NCBI GenBank assembly: GCA_029959195.1
Contig: CP114118.1
Span: forward strand, 3,085,262-3,149,261
DNA length: 64,000 bases
Direction: 5' to 3'
Source: Dictyophora rubrovolvata
Lineage: Eukaryota; Basidiomycota; Agaricomycetes; Phallales; Phallaceae
The notes under the pieces were generated by a model. It ran no database searches. It had not been told where the DNA came from and was given only the letters and a program-made list of their open reading frames with translations. The first letter of the stretch is position 1, and each line of letters starts with the position of its first letter. Positions 11,950-23,749 of the stretch are shown in pieces. The position numbers and the translations under genes were made by a program.

Positions 11950-12996
11950 CGTGACCGAAATGACGGATAAGAATGAAGAAAGTAAAGACAGGGGTAGCGG
12001 GAGGCCTACAACACAATTTGATATTATCTACGGCTTTGCCATGCCGTAGCTTGACAGACCACGAAGTCGTCCACAACGGTCCATGTAACCAAAGAAATTC
12101 CGTGCACGGGCGAAATCACCGCGAATAAAACCAACTGATCTAGTAGTAAGTAAAAAGGCCCGAGATGCATCGATTTTTGCAGTAATTGATATTATATTAT
12201 TATGATAAATCGAGCTTGCTTGTGCTCATGAACAGTCACTAGACGATAATTAAAATCATTCTATTACATCAGAGGGGGGGGTCCAAAACTCAATTGTTGG
12301 AAGCTGCTCCATGCCATTCATGATAAAATTTGAAATACGTAGGTGTGAAGCGCAAAAACAAGATGGACAGGGAAACTTTCACCGGTCACCGGGTCACCAA
12401 TGAAAGATGTATTGTTCGTATGTACACTGAAAGATGAGTTTTATCTAAGCATCACCCACATTGCGAGTGACACCGGCTAATGGCAGGTGGCTCGAATAAA
12501 AAAAAACCAGATTCTTGATTGTATCAACAACTCGCCAACTAAATGAAGAAGGTCAAAGTGAAAAACAGCTTGAGATTTTTTTCCGAGCCGTTGGATATTT
12601 CTAGGCTGTACTTTCTTCAGGAATTTTGGGCAGAATTGCTCAGTATAACAGAAGGACGGTTTCGGTTTCGGTTTCGGAGAAAGAGGGTCAATAAATAAAT
12701 AAAAAGAAAAAACCATCCGAAGTGTATCAAGCGCGTTCTGTATCACTATAGCAGAGAATGTTCTTGAAAACTTTGACAACTCTCGAAGTTTATTTCAGGA
12801 ATGTGACACCTCCCCTGCGTAACATCTTCACACGGTCAGTTCTTTCTTTTCTTTTTTCCCTCTCCCTATCAACCAACTCCGCGAGAAAACTGATTTCACT
12901 TCTCCCCCTCTCCTATGCTCAAGGTTCTCGCCTCGTTTAATTGAGCATTATCTTGTAACCTGTTCTTCCTATATATTTAATCCTTTATTTCACGCG
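11950..12996. other. Divergent intergenic region
   Basis: This separates the minus-strand transporter from the plus-strand membrane protein and must hold both promoters. It has a short GGTTTC tandem near 12657-12676 and a G-run near 12270. The first part may include 5' untranslated exon sequence of the transporter. There is no supported gene. Confidence 0.4.
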
Positions 12997-14467
12997 ATGT
13001 CATTCACTAGTCAGGCTACGGCTCCTTCGCTCAGCGTCGTTAGTCCAACCTTCGACTCTGGCGACTCTGCACCTCCACCTAGTATTCTACCCACCACCTT
13101 CACACTTATCACCATTTCGTCCTCCCAATCATCTGTTCCAACTGTCGTTACTTTGACCAACTCTCCTTCGAATGGAAACAGCACCAACAGTAGTGCACCC
13201 AGCACAAACACCTCTAAAGTATCAATCGGCGCGGTCGTTGGTATCGCCGTCGGTGTGTTTGCCGCTTTGGCAATCGGGCTGGTGTTTCTAATGTCAGTGC
13301 GACATAAACGGAAGATGGCTCGTCGTCCAAAGGGGAATAGGAAGTCGTGGAACAAATTGGATGATGGCGCTGCCGGTGGTCCCGGCCATGTAGTCCCCCC
13401 GGGGAGGAAAGGAACCATGACCGATGTTCCTATGCGTAATGTGGTGGAGAAAAACTCTGCCTCTCCCCGTTCCCCACCACCTGGTGGACCCGTTCCCTTT
13501 CAAAATGTCAAAACTCAATCAGACAGCGCACCCATTGCACCTATAATAACGGATCATCCTTATTCCAAAAACGTTCGTTATGTATCAAACAACCCTCCTG
13601 GTCCAGCGACGACTCCTTACTCCAAGCATCCTTACGCGGTCAACCTGCCACAGACAACGCAGGCGTCGTCTCAGCTGTCAAAGGGTCAAAATCAGCCTGG
13701 AGAAGACGGAACGGGCGGCAACATACCTAATCCATTCCTCTCTCGTTCACCCTCCAACTCATCAGCCTACCAATCTTTGTATAACACCACCTCCGCGGAC
13801 CATGACGCATACGCCTCTACACTTTCCGCCTTTCCAGCTGTTCAAATGGCTTTACGCCTTAACTCTGTTGCCAGTTCAACCGACTATTCCGAGGATAAAA
13901 GTCCTAGCCCCACCCAATCTCATCATCCACACATCTCTAGTACTTATCTTGACATAGAACATCAACACGATTCTCGGAAGAGCTATGAATCCTTGTATGA
14001 GCAATACGCTTCTCCTTCTCAAAGCGACTCGCGTCCACCTACGACACTCTCTTCTTCTCAGCCGAGATCCGGGGCGATACAAGACATCATCTCTGCACTT
14101 GATACCGAAAAGCACCCGCCCACGACATGGAAAGATAGTAACATCAACCGCGGAAGCAGCAGACTCAGCTTGGGAGATGGACACCTGGGCTCTTCGACAG
14201 CGTTCAAGTGAGTATTTGTGTGCTGTCCTTGTTCTCGTGGAGAAAAAGTTCGGTGCTCGCTCTCATATATTTTTCATTCACTGCGTCCTGTCATTCTTTT
14301 TCTTCTCCTTCCTCTCCCCCTTTTGAATTATCGCATTCTAACGCATTTGCAACATTCCTAGTCCTGAACAAGACCATGATCCAGGTTTGGAAATAAATAA
14401 TTTCCCTTTACCTCCTCGGGCTAACGGGAATAACGCCACGCGAAACCCATTCGAAGACCAAATTTAG
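12997..14467 (+). CDS. Single-pass membrane protein with Ser/Thr-rich ectodomain
   Basis: Two exons (12997-14207, 14362-14467) encode 438 residues. The N-terminal ~75 residues are rich in Ser/Thr/Pro and likely O-glycosylated. One transmembrane helix follows (IGAVVGIAVGVFAALAIGLV), then a basic stop-transfer stretch RHKRKMARR and about 330 residues of Pro/Ser-rich, disordered cytoplasmic tail. Near the C terminus is AIQDIISALD, resembling AIAELIRAID in the protein at 16646-17983. No classical signal peptide is visible, so it is probably inserted as a signal-anchor protein with N outside. The layout recalls Mid2/WSC-like wall sensors, but no WSC or other named domain is present. The function is unknown; a receptor or sensor role is inference. 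Confidence 0.75.
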
Positions 14468-14958
14468 TTACTTTATTTCTCTGATTGCGTGCTATAGACG
14501 AAGATGCAATATGTTCGTCTATCTCGTCGCACTGCTCCGCCTGTTTGTTAAAGTTTTCGTCAGCGTTTCTTGCTTCATTTTTTTTTTCAAATGATACTGC
14601 AGAGGTCACATTCATTTTTCGAAACTGCCATTACTTTATCCTTTAAAGTCATTCCTTTTCTCTGCTCTTTAACCTTCATTCCACTCATAGGATGAAGAAA
14701 GAAATTTTGTCTACCTTTTTCTCACACATCCTCACCGCAACTATCAATTTCTAAGGCCGGTTGTTCATCACCTGTCTTCTGATCTGTATAAATGTACTTC
14801 ACAGTCTAATTTTTTTTATTTATTGTTGAATTGACTTTACGCTTGAATGAGGGTGTTTAATATGCATGCCCATCCAGTCATACCAAACTCTTATAAGCGT
14901 AAGAAAGGTTGTAGTAAATAAATATCTCTTGAAAATCATTCGAGAGCTCTGTCAGAAA
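14468..14958. other. Convergent 3' intergenic gap
   Basis: AT-rich gap between two convergent genes. I see no gene. Confidence 0.4.
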
Positions 14959-15817
14959 TTACAACTTCATCAGTCCCTCCATCTCTTCCAACTCTTTACC
15001 ACCTAAATGTACGTAAATTGGGTCACTAATATTTTGTTGAAAAAAAAATAATATCATTAGAACAAGCCATTCTGTCATCGTTATGGATCGACTTACCTGG
15101 TGTAGCCGGGGATAACGTGATAAGAGGAGGGGGCTGTCCATTATTCTCATCAGAAGTAAGCTTGACGCGCGAATAAGTAGGCGGAGCTGCCAATATCTCT
15201 GTAGAACCTGCGTAGCGAAGTGCGCGCACTTCTGCAGGGATGGTTGACATCGTGGTGGATGCGTGAGTGGAATGTCCACCGGGAGTTTGTAAATCAATTT
15301 GCGACCATGTCTCGTCGGGCCCGGCCATGTTTGACATTACGGAATCCTGAAGCTGTTGAACTCTGTTCTGGCTTGTGGGTGAGTTTATAGCTCGAGCACG
15401 AGTTTCAGCTCTGAAAGGGCTCAGGTTGGACAGAATGCGTTTTTTCTTATGGGCAGATACCACTGCTCTGGGAGGAGGCGCAGGGTAAAAAGTGTCGGCA
15501 CCGTACGAATAAGGAACGGAGGCTATGGAGGCCACTTCAACAGAAGTACCACCTCTTGTTTTCAACGGTGATATCTTTTCCTTTGCGTCGTCGTCGACGG
15601 ATCGGTCCTTTCCGCCGTTATTTGCAAGAGGCTGCGGTCGGCCTATGCGGCGTGTTCTGATACCATCGTTCTGACGACTCCGAGCCCTCCTGCGTGCGAT
15701 GAAGATAAAAATGGCCAGTAATCCAATGACTATGAGCACTATGACTACCGCCAATACCACAGGTGCGGGGTTGCGAGTGGATCCACCAGATTCGGATTCT
15801 GTTGCAACGGGTGACAT
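14959..15817 (-). CDS. Single-pass membrane protein with short ectodomain
   Basis: The first exon (from 15817) encodes MSPVATESESGGSTRNPA, then a strong transmembrane segment (VVLAVVIVLIVIGLLAIFIF), a basic anchor ARRRARSR, and a ~190-residue polar cytoplasmic tail. A canonical donor CCAG|GTAAGT closes this exon near 15098. Two acceptors are possible. One gives a short 7-residue end. The other, after CATTTAG, gives GGKELEEMEGLMKL and a stop at 14959; I prefer it because it preserves an acidic amphipathic tail. The total is about 255 residues. It is the second of three similar single-pass proteins in a row. The function is unknown. Confidence 0.65.
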
Positions 15818-16645
15818 TATAAAAAAATAGAATTAACAGAATTAAAAGGCTAAATAGGGTAGGATCAGGAGGAAGAAATGAAAATTTAAATAATGAAGCT
15901 GGAGGAGAAAGAAAAGAAGAGGTTTTATACAACAAATGAAAGGAAAGGGGTGTGTACACAGGTCAAAGCTAATCCAGGGGCATCGTTGACCGAAGGTTGG
16001 CTCCTCAGATTCTAGGTGTGTCATGCATGCCACGTATGCCCACTGTCCGTAATGACATACATGCTTGTCAAGGCTTTCGTCATGAGTGCAAAAGTAATGA
16101 AGTAATTGTGCTAGAGTGAACAAGAAACTTATAGGACCTTGGGACATAGTGCGTTGAGTAGCTTCACGCACGGCCTCGGGCTATCTATGCCAATTGTACT
16201 CACGCCATGTCATTGGAAGGGTCGGACCTAGACCGACAAAATCCCATCATGAACATGTACATATGTATGCACCACAATCATATCCAGGTTCAAGTGAGCA
16301 ATTAATGTTGCGACTTTTTGAGTTTAGATGAATACAGCGCAGTCCCAAACGTGAACTTCCGAGGAAGAAGACTTTCGGTATCGCGATATTTTTGTGGTAG
16401 GCACAACCCTAAACACCGTAAGCAATTTTCAGTCACGTATAATCTCCTTTACTTTCAAATAAAATACATACATCACCGCCCGTATAACATTAAATACAAA
16501 GTCTCTGTGTAAGTGTAATAGTGAACCAAATTTTAAATTTTTAGAGCATATGAAACTCTAAGCGCCCGAATAACACGCTGAGCTCGATACCGTTTTTATG
16601 CAATCACCCTACTTTCGAAACCAAAATCCTCCACGATAGAACATT
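15818..16645. other. Intergenic gap
   Basis: This holds the 5' region of the 14959-15817 gene and the 3' end of the next minus gene. Polar purine-rich repeats near 15850-15940 could be 5'UTR. No gene is supported. Confidence 0.4.
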
Positions 16646-17983
16646 TCAGCTGGGGTCAAAGTTCTGCGGTGGACTAGTAGTTGAAGGGGGAAGAGGAAAG
16701 TCAGCAGTGAGTCGCTGAAAAAACGTGTTGGTCATCGATGATCGCGATGATATTTCTCCAGACGTGTATAGCGAAGGGGACGTAAAAGGAGTGGTGAGTG
16801 CTATTCCTATTGAGCCATCTGTCTCGGATCGCGTAGAGGCGTGTCCAGAAGACAGAGTTGAAACTCTCCTGTTGTTGGTATCATCATTAAACAGGGCCGG
16901 GGAATCAATAGCTCTGATGAGTTCGGCTATTGCCCGGGCTTCGCGTGAACGGCTACGAGTTACTGCAGGAGGTGGAGGTAGCGGCAATACTTCCGACGAA
17001 TGGTTGTTTAACCTGACGACTTGTGTAGGATTCCTGCCAAGGCTCAACCGAGGCTGCAATGAAACGGGAATGGAGATGTTAGGTTCAGTGGGTGTAACAA
17101 AAACCGCACGTGGATCGACCGCTTTGTGACTTCGCTCATCTGGGTCGGAGTCGTATACGCTGGGTGAGCTATTAGATGAACCAGTAACGTGCAGTACGGG
17201 CATATTACCACTCGTACTTGATGGGAAAGGTTGCTGAGCTCGTGGAGAAGGTACTACATCTTCATAGTATGCGCTCGAGTAGTGCTGCTGGGTCGGTGGG
17301 ACTGGATAGTCGTGAGGCACTAGACTTTTTAGTAATGCCAGGCCATCTATCGCTTGTGAAGTGCGAAATGGGTTGGACCGGGGACGTATTGAGACCGGTG
17401 AGTCGAATAGATGGTGTGTAGGAATGGGAATCTCGAGAACGGATAGTGCATTGGAAGGTCTACTTCTTGTTGTAGTAGCTATGCGACTGTCCGAGGACGT
17501 CCAGTCTGAATTAAGTCTCGACCACGGCGTATACTTGATCTCCTGCACCTTTTTGCGTTGACGATATCTCCACAATAGAACACCGAGCACAAAAACCAAG
17601 ATGAGAAATGCTGACCCTCCCACTGAGATGCCCACAATAGCGCCATTGCTGAGGATAGCGGAGTCGCTTGTAATGGGAGCGCTCCTCGATGGTATATTTG
17701 ATGTAACTATTGTAGGCGGGCTTGTCACGATGGCAGTGGATGTGGAAACAGTTATTTCGGTTTCGGTTTCAGTTTCAGTTTCGGTTTCGGTTGCGGATGA
17801 AGAATCAAACGGTTGTGTGGTAGTAATATTAGGTACGCTTGTACAATTTCCATGACTCAGGCAAGAATAGTCGCACTCAAGATCCCGTCCATGACATCGG
17901 AAGAAAAGACTCGATAAAGATCGTGGAGCCATATAAGTAGGAGAAAAGAAAGAAAGAAAAAAAAGAAAAACAGAAAAGCACAA
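16646..17983 (-). CDS. Single-pass membrane protein with TE-repeat ectodomain
   Basis: One open frame of 445 residues. It starts with a hydrophobic leader (CFSVFLFFLSFF), then a small Cys-containing stretch (CHGRDLECDYSCLSHGNC) and a Ser/Thr-rich region with a (Thr-Glu) repeat (ATETETETETETE). The transmembrane helix is AFLILVFVLGVLLW, preceded by NGAIVGISVGG, very like the helix start of the 12997 protein. The cytoplasmic tail is about 300 residues, Pro/Ser-rich, with AIAELIRAIDSPALF near residue 375. It could be a cell-surface sensor. The start is uncertain, because a second ATG (MAPRSL) or an upstream exon could be used. Confidence 0.7.
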   Translation of the reverse strand: MCFSVFLFFLSFFSPTYMAPRSLSSLFFRCHGRDLECDYSCLSHGNCTSVPNITTTQPFDSSSATETETETETETEITVSTSTAIVTSPPTIVTSNIPSRSAPITSDSAILSNGAIVGISVGGSAFLILVFVLGVLLWRYRQRKKVQEIKYTPWSRLNSDWTSSDSRIATTTRSRPSNALSVLEIPIPTHHLFDSPVSIRPRSNPFRTSQAIDGLALLKSLVPHDYPVPPTQQHYSSAYYEDVVPSPRAQQPFPSSTSGNMPVLHVTGSSNSSPSVYDSDPDERSHKAVDPRAVFVTPTEPNISIPVSLQPRLSLGRNPTQVVRLNNHSSEVLPLPPPPAVTRSRSREARAIAELIRAIDSPALFNDDTNNRRVSTLSSGHASTRSETDGSIGIALTTPFTSPSLYTSGEISSRSSMTNTFFQRLTADFPLPPSTTSPPQNFDPS

Positions 17984-18690
17984 AAAAAATTAAGAGTTTG
18001 GGAGTTTAAGAAAAGAAACAAATTAAAAAGGCATAAGATACCGGCGGGGTTGAAGTGAGATGGAAGGGGAGAGGAGAGAAAGAGGACTGGCCTATTAGAC
18101 TTGAGAAAGTGAAATCTAATTGAACTGAAGAGCGCGGCACTGGCTAACCGGGGTCCCGACGTTACTGGCATCATGATGGTGATGCGCGAAGTTTGCCTCT
18201 CTCCAGTGAAAGGTGGGATACATACATATCTATTGCAGTAAAAACTGATGGGGGCACACCTTGTAAACGAAATGTCTAACAGTTGCCAGGGAACGCTGTT
18301 TCCGAGTGGAGTACAAGATGAGGCATCCTCAATATAACAGTGGGATCTACTCGTGTATTGTTGTAAATCTAAATCTTGGTTAATTCCAAGACATCGGCCG
18401 ACCAGAACGAGATGCGGTCGTGGCTTGGAAGAGATATCCCGCTGCTGACGATGGTTGATCAATAAATTCAATAGTATTAGCCAAAAGCGAATGTGTGGGC
18501 CAGTATATCAGAGAAATAAATACAGATCGACTATCAACGAACGAGTGGTAAATCCGAATTTGGAGGAATTCTTGTTCTTGTATCGCATTGAAATTGCGTG
18601 CATCGCCCGTGAAAATAAAATGAAATTGGTTGAATCCGACACTGTGGGTGTCTATGGGGCGTTTGGAGCCCCAATGTCACACGACCCAAC
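17984..18690. other. Divergent intergenic region
   Basis: A long frame (17857-18471, minus) runs upstream of the membrane-protein gene. It has a few Cys residues but no start context or domain. I regard it as 5'UTR or promoter, though an extra N-terminal exon cannot be excluded. Confidence 0.35.
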
Positions 18691-21219
18691 ATGTCACAAA
18701 GCATATGTGCTCTCTTGGCCATGACTAGGACATTGGACGGTTCACAGCCGGACGGGTTTCAAGAAACTCACAACTCCAATTCATTCAAGCGAAGTTTGCT
18801 ACTACCAAATCATACGGCCACTGCATTTGCACGGCCGACCATCCCACACTCGTACGTGAAAACCGTTTACTTGTATGACACAAATAATCAGTATATATAT
18901 TCCATACAAATGAATCTCCAGCCAACTACGGCATCTTATCGCTTGCCCGCAACGACGTGGTATTGTCTATTATGTTAGTGGGAACTCGATTGTTGAAAGA
19001 GACTTACTTCATCCTCATCTGGTTCGTTCCTTGAACGCGATATCAGTGTGTTTTACCTTTAAGTAACGCCTACTTTATGACAGCCTATCCGGAACGTCAT
19101 AGGTCTTGACTTTCCACCAACCTGTTTTTCAGCTACAACAGTAACATCAAATCCCCATGCCATACTATTTGCAGCGGGAGGTCAACACTCCCAGCTACAC
19201 ATCTCACTACATTCCTTTTCCCCTGCTACGACAACATCGCCACCACCCGATTCAACCTCAACTCCCTCACCCGATTCTGTACCCCCTCCTCCAAAGTTAC
19301 TATGGAAGCATGATGGTACAAAACCCTGCGAACCCTTTGAGATAGTCAATACCATCATGTTCACGCCCACGTCATTAACGGATGATACACGGCGATCAGG
19401 CTCTTCAGCTTCAGATTTCAGAATGGTCGTAGGCGGTAATAATAGAGCTGTCCATTTTTATGACATTATCCTCCAACCCAATACGAAAGACAGTCAGAGA
19501 ATGCAGTTGTGTGGCCAGGTCGTCCTCGAGACGTGCGTTAACCATGGTGTGTGTCTTCCTTCCACTTTTGCCGTCCATGTCCTTACTAAACACCTTTCCC
19601 GTTCTTCTTAAGTTTCCATATCGCCGAATGGACGAACTCTTTTGTGCGTCGGCGATACTTCAAAAGTCTATCTTTATCATCTTTCGCCAGGCACCAACGT
19701 TACATTCTTCCCAATCGCCACCTATGACCTACCTCGTCCCCCTCATTTCCCATACGTCTATACACTTTCACCCACCATCCCACCTTCCAATTTCATGTCC
19801 ATAGCTTGCTTCAGCAGTGCCTGGTCTCCAGACTGCCTCAAATTCGCTGTTGGGTCACAAGAGGGCCAGCTGTGCGTGTGGGATGTCCGTAGCGCATGGC
19901 CCATCTTTCAGTACTGGACCCCTTACCGTGTTAATCATAAATGGAAGGAGAGTCATTGGGATAGTATGATCTCTGGATCCCATGTGTCAGCACTTGATGA
20001 GAATGGACCCGATAGTGGGATTAGGAGCGTCAAATTTACTGGTGGAGAGTCGGGTCGGGAGCTTTTGATTTGGGTCGAGGTACGCCCTCTGCTCGACTGT
20101 CTTTTGAACTTTGTATCTCATTCTTTGTTAAAATAGCAAACCACCAACCTACATGTTATCGATGCGCGCACCTTTGATTTGTCGACACACAGTATTATAC
20201 CCTTTCCCGATTTATCTCACCTCGTACCCCCGCAAGATCCTGTTCTTCTTTCATCCCCGAGTCCTTCTCTGATTGAGCTGTCTCCCGCCTCCTCTACCGA
20301 CTCCTTGGTAGAGGGTAATTCATCAAGAGCAACCACAGAAACAGAAACAGGAGCAGGAACAGGAACAGCAGCAACCACGACCGCCACGACTCTTACGGAT
20401 ACCACTGTTGCCGCGCTCTCCCGTCGGGCTGAAGCGAGAAGCGCTGCTCGTCTATTCACGCGCACACCGTCACCGCCACCTCTTCCACCACCACCACCAC
20501 TTCCAGCGGGTCCAGCTTCTGCACCTTCACCTACCTTTGAGAACGATACATGGTGGCCTGTCTCACGTCCGCCTTCTGCTCCTTCCAACATTTCTCACAT
20601 CCTGAGAACACCAGGAGATATACAGCGACGACGTGAGCGGTTATCACGTCAGCGCATGAGCATAATGGAACAGCTTCAGCGCGAAGGGTCTGGCTCACCT
20701 GGGCCATCACAACCACAGCAACAACAGCAGCAACAGCGCCGCGACACCCTTAATGATTTGAGTGGCAACTTGAGTTCTAGAAATATGGCCCTACGACGAG
20801 AACGTGTCGAAGCTATGTTGGAGGCGCACCGGAATGATAGAGGGGTTGTTCTATCATCGCGTAATATGCGAGCTTTGTTACCTGCGATTACCCGCGAAGA
20901 AATATCAGCTGAAATCAGAACTTTAATTGATGATACTCGCGCGCGTATTGCTGCTTTGAATGGGGATGGGAATAATGAAGGAGAGCTGCCGCAGACTCTT
21001 CGTTCGCTTGCTGAAGAATTCGAACATGGGATTGTATCGAATAGTGCTAGTCTTTTGAACGGCGGAGCCAGTACTAGTACAGGACCTGTTCAGATTTCGG
21101 GTTTATGTTTGGACCCAACCGGTGGATGGGTCTATGTCGCCGGCTCAACAGGCATAGTAGAATGGCGAGTTCGAGAACGGGAAGAAGGGAGAGGTGGCGC
21201 TTCAAGCGGCTGGGTGTGA
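18691..21219 (+). CDS. WD40-like protein with DUF2415 domain
   Basis: Five exons: 18691-18851, 18922-19021 (or to 19045), 19084-19546, 19613-20079 and 20137-21219, giving about 757 residues. Beta-propeller-like blocks: IPHSQLRHLIACPQRRG, IVYYVSGNSIVERDLL, ILFAAGGQHSQLHISLHS, FRMVVGGNNRAVHFYD, VSISPNGRTLLCVGDTSKVY, FAVGSQEGQLCVWDVRSAWP. The DUF2415 segment is RELLIWVEQTTNLHVIDART. A low-complexity arm follows (Thr/Glu/Ala-rich, poly-Pro, poly-Gln), and the protein closes with LCLDPTGGWVYVAGSTGIVEWRVRE, another propeller strand. It is probably a scaffold; fungal DUF2415 proteins are uncharacterised. Exon 2 has two possible donors (GTTCGT with a 62-nt intron, GTGTGT with 38 nt); I favour the first. 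Confidence 0.82.
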
Positions 21220-22760
21220 TTATGGGGCTTGTTGGGGTTGCGGGTATTAATTGCTGTTTATCCTCTTTCGGCTTTTGTTTTCGTCTTATCTCGTTCTCGG
21301 CCTCGTCTGTCGCTGTCCTCTCTGGCACGAACACCTGGCCCTTTCAACCAGCTTTCTTGTTTTGGAAGATAGCGAAAGAAACCCGGTTCACACCAAAATT
21401 TAACTACATATATGGTTTGTTTTTCTTCCACCGTCTACACCTGGATTAAGCATGCTTTCTGTCCTCCTTAACATTTACCCCTTTCACCTCGTCCTTCTGT
21501 CCTTTCCTGTTGCATGAGAAAACGGCTTTTAGTAATCACTACGTAGGATGTGTGTTAATTTAAGTAGTTAAACAAAAATGACAATACAGTTATAAATGCT
21601 GTCATTCGCGCGCATTTTTGAGCGTATGAGTATACGTAGTCCTTACTGGTATGATCGACGTGGGTGCAGAATTAAACTTAACTAGCTTCACTGGTCTAAT
21701 TGTCGTTGTGAATATCTACATTCCAGTGATTAGATACAAATGTATTGTCTTCTACTTTCCATAAGGCAACCAATCAGGAAAGTCGCCAGAATTGACATTT
21801 ACAATTACTCCCAGCGCACAGGCTTATCGATTCAGATATTGCATGTGTGCCGTAAACTGACATTCTTTATGACTGGTTTTCCTAATCAAGTAGTATTGCA
21901 TGCGATGGATGACCATCTCAATATTCAGGTACAAGCGAGTTTCTATTTTGTAACTAAAGGAGGATGCAAATTAGGAAATTCCGAGGTGTCTTCGGAATTC
22001 ACAAATACCAAAAGGGGGCTGTTTCTCCTCGGAAAATTGATATGGCTATACTGGAAAATGTATATCATGTTTTTTTTGAATGCAATATGCCCTTCACCCT
22101 TCTCCCGCAAGGGGATTTATCTCCCACGGAACTATTAATGCAACATACAGAGAGACAAATCAAGCACCACTTTGCCAGATCTCTGAATACCTGCGCGTCA
22201 AAGTTTACAAATTAGGCTCTGTAAAATTGACTTTTCACTGATGGACATAAGAGATGAATACGACTCAACTAAAACACACAACAAAAAGAAAGAGAAGTCC
22301 AAAAAAAATGAATAAGATAAGGACAAAAAACAAATTTACACAATTAAGAAAAAATGGATCCGTAATACACATGTACGTGTTCTAAACAGACAAGAGGATA
22401 AAATTGGTGAAAAGTAGCTTGTTCGTTACTGCGCACACTGCGGTCGACACGAAGGGGGTGATTACGCAAAATGACATTCGAACAGAGATAAGTAAAAACG
22501 TATACAAGACCAAGATGATCCGATCTGTAAGTGAAAAACATGAAGAGAACAAGACGGAGAAGGTAAAAGCGAGACGACGAGTGGAAAGGACGGTGGCTTT
22601 TGATATGGATTCCAAATTTCCGGCGATAGCCGAGACAGCGCGTGCCTTGTGGGAAGGTTACACAGGAGAATAGAAGGGGAGGCGTGAATGGGAAGACGGA
22701 CAAGACGAGATGGGGGAAGACGATGAAATGGTTGCTGATAAGTTGGGAAGCCCTTGAGCA
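21220..22760. other. Convergent intergenic region, no supported gene
   Basis: Frames of 80-132 codons (21740-22138 plus, 22344-22703 minus) have no domain or splice context. The first few hundred bases are probably 3'UTR of the DUF2415 gene. Confidence 0.4.
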
Positions 22761-23749
22761 CTACTGGAGGTCCTCCCCGTCCACCAGTTTTTGAAATAGC
22801 TGAAGATAGGGATAGAGGTTAGCCAAATATGAATTAGGAAGATGAAGGTCAAATGAGTGCCATATAGGAAATGGCCTTACAGGGTAATAAACATCCTCGG
22901 TTTGACTCCCACTGATAGCCCATTTGCCATCCAAAAGCACGAAAGGAACACCAGTTACACCGCTTTGTTGGGCTATTCCTGCCATGCGTTGCACTTCAGC
23001 TTTAAGCTCACTTGAAGAGAGGAAATCAAGAGCCTTTAAACGAAGAGAAGAGGTTAAGTGTGAATAGTACGGTTATTAGTTGACTGAAAAGGACAAACTT
23101 GTGATTCAGACATTAACCCAACTTTGCTGGCATAACGAGCAAGATTCTCCTTTTTGGAAAGGTCCTCTCCACGCAAGTAGAGACCTTCAAATAGGAGATT
23201 TAGCAAAGGTCTTTGAAGTTTTTCGCGGCCGGTCTTCCAGGCTAGTAGTAGTAATCGATGACAGCCGAGTGTGTTGAAGATGAAACCATCTGGAGATCTG
23301 CATTGCAGCACACATATGTTCAGCTCAGATCCGACAGCAGACAAAAGACGACGAAAAAAAAAAGAAACGTACAAATTTATGCCCAACTCTTTGCTTCGCT
23401 GGTTCACAAGAGCTATGGCGGATTCCCATCTTCCTTCCCCATAATATTGCTTTACATACTCTTCTCGACTGATAGTTTCGTCAGGCTTCAATGTAGGATT
23501 TAGCAAGTAGGGACGATGTTCGAACTCGAATTTGACAGGGGAGTCGGCAGGGAGTTTTAACCTGTCTATTGCGATTTCCATGGCTCGCATACCGAGAAAG
23601 CACCATATGCATGCTATATCGGAGACGAAGGCGACTTTGATAGTTCGAGGTGATGTAGATGAGGGTGGTGAATGTTTTCCATTAGTTACCGTCGTTGAAG
23701 CGAGGACTGCTGATGAGTCTGGGCAGCGTGTGACGGCAGCTTGAGACAT
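22761..23749 (-). CDS. FrnE/DsbA-like thioredoxin-fold oxidoreductase
   Basis: Four exons (23749-23373, 23297-23099, 23033-22881, 22799-22761) encode 255 residues. It belongs to the DSBA-like family (FrnE / 2-hydroxychromene-2-carboxylate isomerase relatives). The active-site motif CxxC is seen in VSDIACIWCFLG (CIWC) after a ~45-residue N-terminal extension. The helical insert holds FNTLGCHRLLLLAW, LLNLLFEGLYLRGEDLS and ARYASKVGL. The cis-Pro loop is GVTGVPFVLLDGKWAISGSQ, followed by LFQKLVDGEDLQ at the end. All introns (65-81 nt) join the frame exactly. The likely role is a cytosolic or mitochondrial thiol-disulfide or glutathione-linked oxidoreductase; the substrate is unknown. Confidence 0.85.

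Noticed and set aside
17857-18471. 204-codon minus frame upstream of the TE-repeat membrane protein
   Set aside because: It contains a few Cys and hydrophobic runs but ends in low-complexity Phe/Leu from a polypyrimidine stretch; more likely 5'UTR or promoter.
21740-22138. 132-codon plus frame
   Set aside because: No family resemblance; the surrounding AT-rich sequence looks intergenic.
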